In this document: positions 31,424-35,707 of the stretch, one piece after another
How positions within the stretch are numbered: position 1 is the stretch's first letter
How the letters are laid out: every line of letters starts with the position of its first letter
Assembly: GCA_937120495.1 (NCBI GenBank)
Contig: CAKZJW010000126.1
Coordinates: forward strand, 1-35,707
Length of the DNA: 35,707 nucleotides
DNA from: an uncultured Oligoflexia bacterium
GTDB taxonomy: Bacteria > Bdellovibrionota > Bacteriovoracia > Bacteriovoracales > Bacteriovoracaceae
Direction: 5' to 3'
Program-made: the position numbers and the translations under genes
The notes under the pieces: model-generated
The model's input: the letters and a program-made list of their open reading frames with translations, nothing else
Databases searched by the model: none
What the model was told of the DNA's origin: nothing

Positions 31424-32794
31424 ATGAAGTTTTTTACTTTCCTTATACTAATTACTCTTTCACTTTCCTCTTTTTCTCAAAATCTCTACAAAGAAACAGT
31501 CGTGGGAGAAATTCAAAAAACATTCACTAAAGACTATGGTATTAAAGAAGAGTTTTGGAGTGCAAAGAGCAAGAACGTAAAGAAGCCTATAAAAAATCCC
31601 GTTAAAAAGATAAAAGAAAAAGTAGTATCCAATAAAATAAAGACGACTGTGAAGGTTACAGAACCGACAAAGAAGATAAAAAAGCCTTTAGTTGATTCGG
31701 AAGATGAAGGGTGGACAAAGTATAAAAAGAGAGAAAAAAGAGGTCTCATTGATAATGGCGAATTTGTAAAATATGTTCCTTCAAAAAGAAAGAAAATATC
31801 GAAAAGTCACAAAAAAAACAAAAAGAAAGTCATAAACAAACCTTCAAAAAAAGATTGGATGTCACAAAAGATGAACGAACAATCAATTTGGAACAATACC
31901 AAAAAATCTCAACTAACAAAGTGGGAAAAAGAAAAAGCTGCTATGCTTAACAGATGGCAAAATGAAAAGAAGAAGTATTTTAAAAATATACCTACATATA
32001 AAAAGAATTTAACTCCACAAAGTGTTTTTTCCAGCGCTGGCTCATTCCCTCCAAACAGAGAAAAGCTTACGGCAAAATTTAAGGGTGATGGTGTAGTGCT
32101 TGTACCAAATGCATTTTATAAAGAGGTAAAAGATCAAGGAAAGCGTCCTACTTGCTCTGCTTTTGCATCAACAAGAGCGCTAGAAATTTCTCTAGCACAA
32201 AGTGGAACTGTAAAAAGATTATCTGATCAATACATATATTATGCTAGTAAGCCTTATTGCCAAAGCTCACCTTGTTCAAAAAAGGGGTCTTGGCCTTTAG
32301 CTGCATTTAAACAATCAATTAGATCTTCACAAGCAGATATTCCCTCACAAAAGGCCTGTCCATATTCTAAGTATCCAAAGTCTGGAAATGAGACACAGAT
32401 CCCACTAAAAAATGGATGTTTCAGTGGCGAGCATAAGTTAAAAAAATTCAAACAAGTTAAATCTTTAAAGCAAATTATTGCAGCTCTTGATAAAGGCTAC
32501 CCTGTAGTATCTGGCTTTAAGTTGACTCCAAATTTTTATAGAAATAAAGGTGTTGTCCTCTCTAAAGATATATCAAAATCAAAAAGAATGGATTCCCATG
32601 CAGCTGGCCATGCTATTTTATTTGTGGGTTATATGAAAATCCCAACCTCTCTTGAAGAAGGAAAGGTTTGCTTTATTACTGCTAATAGCTGGGGAACAGG
32701 TTGGGGCAAGGGTGGGCATGCTTGTCTCAGTGAAAAATGGGTAACAAAATATAGATTTAATATTCCATTTTTAGCCGTACAGAAGGTTATTTAA
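31424..32794 (+). CDS. Secreted papain-family (C1) cysteine protease with Trp-hendecad helix
   Basis: A 456-residue protein with signal MKFFTFLILITLSLSSFS. Residues ~45-140 are Lys-rich and probably disordered. Residues 140-185 form a helix with Trp at 145, 156, 167 and 178, exactly 11 apart, including KWEKEKAAMLNRW (166-178), which matches the FecR protein's helix position by position. The protease domain follows, with DQGKRPTCSAFA (Cys244 nucleophile), GHAILFVGY (His396) and NSWGTGWG (Asn421), the complete C1 triad, plus additional Cys pairs. It may be a zymogen-like or targeted protease. The start has GGA upstream only. No inhibitor gene is adjacent. Confidence 0.88.
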   Translation: MKFFTFLILITLSLSSFSQNLYKETVVGEIQKTFTKDYGIKEEFWSAKSKNVKKPIKNPVKKIKEKVVSNKIKTTVKVTEPTKKIKKPLVDSEDEGWTKYKKREKRGLIDNGEFVKYVPSKRKKISKSHKKNKKKVINKPSKKDWMSQKMNEQSIWNNTKKSQLTKWEKEKAAMLNRWQNEKKKYFKNIPTYKKNLTPQSVFSSAGSFPPNREKLTAKFKGDGVVLVPNAFYKEVKDQGKRPTCSAFASTRALEISLAQSGTVKRLSDQYIYYASKPYCQSSPCSKKGSWPLAAFKQSIRSSQADIPSQKACPYSKYPKSGNETQIPLKNGCFSGEHKLKKFKQVKSLKQIIAALDKGYPVVSGFKLTPNFYRNKGVVLSKDISKSKRMDSHAAGHAILFVGYMKIPTSLEEGKVCFITANSWGTGWGKGGHACLSEKWVTKYRFNIPFLAVQKVI

Positions 32795-32799
32795 ATAAA

Positions 32800-32821
32800 A
32801 AGCCCAAGTTTACTTGGGCTT
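32800..32821. terminator. Bidirectional terminator between protease and lipoprotein genes
   Basis: AAGCCCAAGT (32800-32809) and ACTTGGGCTT (32812-32821) form a 10-bp inverted repeat around two bases; the strand ends carry A/T runs on both sides, so it can terminate the plus-strand protease and the converging minus-strand gene. Confidence 0.85.
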
Positions 32822-32825
32822 TATT

Positions 32826-33182
32826 TTACTTTTTTCTCATAGTTTCTTTAACTCTTACCTTATTATTTGGTTTAGTTAAGTCATATCCAGATGGATCAAA
32901 TCCCATTGGCCAATAGATTAATGCAAATGGTGGCCAAAAAATTGAAGAGACTCTAAATTTTGCCCCTAATTTTCCTTACTCAATAACTTTTCCATCTTTT
33001 TCAAGTCTATAAGGTATTCCTCCAGCTCTATTCCAAAACATCGGTCTTTTGGTGAAAGCACCCTCTTCTACTTTATTGTATCGATCAACAATTAAGTCGT
33101 GACCCTTAGGTATTTTAAAACTTGTTGTCGTACTACAGCTAACTGCAAATAATGCAACTGCTAACAATTGAATTAGTTTCAT
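32826..33182 (-). pseudogene. Small lipoprotein gene interrupted by an in-frame TAA
   Basis: MKLIQLLAVALFAVSC opens a lipoprotein with Cys16 at the lipobox; AAGGAG lies just before the ATG at 33182. The frame reads to KDGKVIE and stops at a TAA (32976-32978). The same frame continues for a further 49 codons without another stop: GKLGAKFRVSSIFWPPFALI, then YWPMGFDPSGYDLTKP, ending at TAA 32826-32828 directly before the terminator. The distal part is clearly protein-like (Trp-Pro-Pro, Gly-Phe-Asp), so the complete protein was about 118 residues. One base change (CAA, AAA or GAA to TAA), a sequencing error, or stop readthrough would explain it. Family unknown. Confidence 0.7.
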
Positions 33183-33235
33183 ATTATCTCCTTGATTCGA
33201 AGATATTAAAAAATGAGCTGCGGATTGTATATAGC

Positions 33236-33865
33236 TTATTTAAGCTCTTCCTCTATAAATTGAACAAATTCGTCTCTTGATAGCGAATCACCATGGTTAA
33301 TGAGAACCTGTTCAAATGGAAACTTAAGTAGCCCTTGGAGACTCTCTCTAAATACATCATTATCATCTATCGTGCGCTTTATAAGCTTACTCATTCCTAG
33401 TTTGTGAAAACAACCAACAAGCATAAAAGTTAACTTTGATGCAAGGTTCATTTTATGATGCATATTAAAAACAAGGTCCGTTATGATTAGAGTTTTTATC
33501 TTATCGATATAAAAACATGTTTCGCCTAGTGTTTTATGACCTAAGATTTTTATTGATTTCAAATCACGATCAGGCAGTTCCGAGGTATTTATCAATTCAA
33601 CCTCAGACATCGTTTGCGCCCTTTTAGGTCCATAGAAATTCGCAAGAGGAAAACTCTCCTTTGCTTTCTTGATATGCATATGATGAAAATTATTTGGTGC
33701 AATAATATGAATATTCTTATTCAAAGACACAATTTCGTTTTTACATTGTTCTTCAACTGGTCCAGGTGAAACAATATAAACGTCCTGCTCTCCTTCATAA
33801 ATAAAAGTTTTTGCTGGGAAGATAACTCCAAATCCAGCATTTGCTTTATAGTTTTGTATTTTCAC
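33236..33865 (-). CDS. DUF4336-like, degenerate metallo-beta-lactamase-fold protein
   Basis: A 209-residue cytosolic protein. VYIVSPGPVEEQ near residue 29 and IHIIAPNNFHHMHIKKAKES near 52 correspond to the MBL-fold first metal motif, but the usual HxHxDH is reduced to HHMH (residues 61-64), without the Asp. GHKTLGETCFYIDKIKTLII is followed by TDLVFN, the usual H..GE and D motifs, and LINHGD near the end is the last His. The order and the replaced motif fit DUF4336 proteins. Activity uncertain. Its start overlaps the end of the membrane-protein gene by 20 bases; last gene of a three-gene operon. Confidence 0.72.
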   Translation of the reverse strand: MKIQNYKANAGFGVIFPAKTFIYEGEQDVYIVSPGPVEEQCKNEIVSLNKNIHIIAPNNFHHMHIKKAKESFPLANFYGPKRAQTMSEVELINTSELPDRDLKSIKILGHKTLGETCFYIDKIKTLIITDLVFNMHHKMNLASKLTFMLVGCFHKLGMSKLIKRTIDDNDVFRESLQGLLKFPFEQVLINHGDSLSRDEFVQFIEEELK

Positions 33866-35171
33866 TTTTTTCCCTTAAGTGCTTTATGTATTCTTTTGGA
33901 ATATCTTCTCCAAAGGCTTTCTTTACCAGGCTTTCTTTAATTACGCCTAGATAAGGTTTCATTAATACCCAATGCCTTCTTCGTCTATAGCCATGAACAA
34001 TTAACTCCAATGCTATTAATTGAGAGATGTCATCATCTGCACTAAGCAAAGTCTTAATCGTTTCTAGTTTATTTTTAAGTTTTATTCTAGTAAAAATTGG
34101 ATGAATATAATTCAACACTCTTTTAGATGGTAATCCATTTTTATTTTTCTTAATCACAAAGTTTAACAGTGATGTATACTCGCCTGGAGAGAGTCTTCTC
34201 TCCTGAGCTATAAAATTGAAAGTAATCCATCTTTTACTATTTCTTTGAGGACTAGTTAACATAAAGCCAATATCAAGTTTATTGACACATATATCTAAAA
34301 GGTCTCTAACATTACTTTTCGTTGAAAAAAGATAAAACCGCTCAAGAGTCTTTGTTTTCATACTAGGAGCTAAGATTCCAAGTTCAATATACGCATTAAA
34401 ACGGTTCTTAAGAGACAACTGTTGATCTTTAGCTTGAGTCCTTAAAGTTGCTCCCATACCTATAACAGCGAATGTCATCAGAACTAAACTATATTTAACA
34501 ATTTTTTTTCTTTTAACAAGTGATAGAAAGTTAAAATTTATGATTACAACAAATAGAGAAATAATTATTCCAAAGTATACCCCTACAATTATTTGTAAAA
34601 AAGGTATTGAGAAAATTACTCCAAGTAAAATAATGCTAAAGATGACATAAAACGTAGACTTAATTGATTTTCGAGCAGTCGTTTTATTATTAGATAGATT
34701 TTTCAATTGATTTCTTTCAAAAGACCTTCCTTTAAATATCAATGGAAAAATATAGACAACGATCACAATGACTAAACAATAATTAAACGTATTATTAGGA
34801 AATCCTTTCAAGACTTCATCAATAAGCGAAACTTCTTCTGGACTATTTTTTCGTTTTTCAAAAAGCCACGGTAGTAAGATTAGAAATGCTACTATTGGTT
34901 GTGTGACTGCGTGATAGAGCATTAATTTTGATCGAGAATAATAAGAATTTATCATCCACTTTATATTTGAGCTAAATCTATTTCCAAAAATATAAAAGAA
35001 TAGTGGAGAGAAAGGAACAAAAACTTCTAAGAATGCTTTAACCAGTATTAAAAATGGATTTTTTGTATTTCCAAACTCTGCCTGAAAAAACAAATAAAAA
35101 GCAATCAATGCACAGTATGCAAGCCACTTTTTGATAAACGGAATAAAGTATAATGAAAAGAGTGCTTTCAT
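33846..35171 (-). CDS. Membrane component of an ABC system
   Basis: A 441-residue protein with about seven or eight membrane helices in the first 240 residues (for example LAYCALIAFYLFFQAEF, PIVAFLILLPWLF, YCLVIVIVVYIFPLIF, IVGVYFGIIISLFVVIINF) and a soluble C-terminal half (about 245-441) rich in Lys and Leu, with a helical-repeat look (LLSADDDISQLIALELIVHG). Its ATG overlaps the ATPase stop in ATGA, so it is almost certainly the partner permease. It does not resemble a standard ABC-2 permease beyond topology. The large soluble tail after the membrane part is unusual and may regulate the transporter or bind substrate. Confidence 0.7.
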   Translation of the reverse strand: MKALFSLYFIPFIKKWLAYCALIAFYLFFQAEFGNTKNPFLILVKAFLEVFVPFSPLFFYIFGNRFSSNIKWMINSYYSRSKLMLYHAVTQPIVAFLILLPWLFEKRKNSPEEVSLIDEVLKGFPNNTFNYCLVIVIVVYIFPLIFKGRSFERNQLKNLSNNKTTARKSIKSTFYVIFSIILLGVIFSIPFLQIIVGVYFGIIISLFVVIINFNFLSLVKRKKIVKYSLVLMTFAVIGMGATLRTQAKDQQLSLKNRFNAYIELGILAPSMKTKTLERFYLFSTKSNVRDLLDICVNKLDIGFMLTSPQRNSKRWITFNFIAQERRLSPGEYTSLLNFVIKKNKNGLPSKRVLNYIHPIFTRIKLKNKLETIKTLLSADDDISQLIALELIVHGYRRRRHWVLMKPYLGVIKESLVKKAFGEDIPKEYIKHLREKSENTKL

Positions 35172-35707
35172 AGTTTGCCCTCCTCTACTTCCGAGAAGTA
35201 GTAAATAAAGATATCCTCCATTGTGGAAGACCTTCTATCTACAATCTCATCCGAAATTTCATACTTTAGAGCTAAGTCACTTTTAATAATATATGAAGGA
35301 GTGTGATCAGAATTCGTTCCGGCCCAAAAACACTTTGGATCATCAAAAATTTTATTTTTAACACCTTTTATTCTACGAATTTTTACGAACTCTTTTTTGA
35401 TTTCACTCATTGCAACATTTAAAGCTAATTTCCCTTCTTTTATAATCATTAAATGATCTGTAAAAAACTCCAATTCATTTACAATATTAGTTGTAATGAT
35501 CACTGTGTTTCCAGCTTTGACATAATCTTTTAGTATCTCTAAGAAATATTTTCTAGCATACGTATCCATGACAGAGGTGATTTCATCTAGAAAGAGTATC
35601 TTGGGCTTCATCGCGAGGTTTAACATCAAAGATAATTGCATCTTTTGACCACGCGAATATTCTTGAAAGGTTTTATCAAGAGAGATTTTTCTATCTTTTG
35701 CCATTTG
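35168..35707 (-). CDS. ABC transporter ATP-binding protein (5' end beyond the window)
   Basis: The frame is open to the edge of the window and lacks the N-terminal Walker A part. Visible are the signature YSRGQKMQLSL (variant of LSGGQ, as in ABC-2/NatA-type subunits), Walker B KILFLDEI, a D-loop-like TSVMDT, and VIITTNIVNELE, where the switch (H-loop) position normally has His. Here it is Asn. The C-terminal ~70 residues are a charged extension (YEISDEIVDRRSSTMEDIFI), as in NatA/DrrA-like ATPases. The stop overlaps the start of the membrane-protein gene. The initiation codon and total length are not seen. Confidence 0.85.
   Translation of the reverse strand, partial: QMAKDRKISLDKTFQEYSRGQKMQLSLMLNLAMKPKILFLDEITSVMDTYARKYFLEILKDYVKAGNTVIITTNIVNELEFFTDHLMIIKEGKLALNVAMSEIKKEFVKIRRIKGVKNKIFDDPKCFWAGTNSDHTPSYIIKSDLALKYEISDEIVDRRSSTMEDIFIYYFSEVEEGKL

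Overview
The window looks like a chromosomal segment from a predatory or marine bacterium of the Bdellovibrionota (Bacteriovorax/Halobacteriovorax type). This is inferred from the strongly AT-rich coding style, the many signal-peptide and lipoprotein genes without clear homologues, a Gly-X-Y collagen-like lipoprotein, and the LPP20/LpoB/FecR envelope cluster. It is not proven by any marker gene. The first ~840 bases look foreign: they are visibly more GC-rich, with different codon use, and hold the end of an unknown gene and a short-chain dehydrogenase that stops abruptly inside a T-run, where a minus-strand gene of the AT-rich genome is also cut. The simplest reading is a chimeric join (assembly or library artefact, or contamination); a real transfer junction is the alternative.

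Layout. 0.8-3 kb: minus-strand truncated ORF, parB and parA with a strong promoter and a terminator. 3-5.4 kb: nadA and a NifS-type cysteine desulfurase (NAD synthesis and its Fe-S supply). 5.4-7.25 kb: two unknown envelope genes, divergent from prkA (PrkA kinase), which is followed by an RluA-type pseudouridine synthase. 10.5-11.9 kb: a HAD phosphatase coupled to a small outer-membrane barrel. 12.1 kb: tRNA-His with clear promoter and terminator, then a small P-loop kinase. 12.8-14.9 kb: a gene-poor, accessory-looking stretch with six phased GGTGTT repeats in front of a Fic gene and a fragment of a kinase-like gene. 14.9-18.8 kb: a peroxiredoxin-like protein, an unknown secreted/lipoprotein pair and a zinc-ribbon membrane protein. 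18.8-22.4 kb: arsenic efflux (ACR3, ArsC), a DUF3124 lipoprotein and a CPA1 cation/proton antiporter. 22.4-26.1 kb: small secreted proteins, the collagen-like lipoprotein, a PDZ-like lipoprotein, DUF898 and DUF1232 proteins.

26.2-32.8 kb is the most interesting part: a co-directional cluster of FecR-domain protein, LPP20 lipoprotein, unknown secreted protein, second LPP20 protein, LpoB-like lipoprotein, COG3014-like lipoprotein and, after a terminator, a papain-family protease. The first and last proteins share an unusual helix with a Trp every 11 residues, suggesting that they work with the same partner in an envelope assembly.

32.8-35.7 kb: a small lipoprotein gene interrupted by an in-frame TAA, then a three-gene minus-strand operon (ABC ATPase running off the window, membrane protein, degenerate metallo-beta-lactamase-fold protein). 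No CRISPR array, rRNA operon, insertion sequence or phage module was seen.
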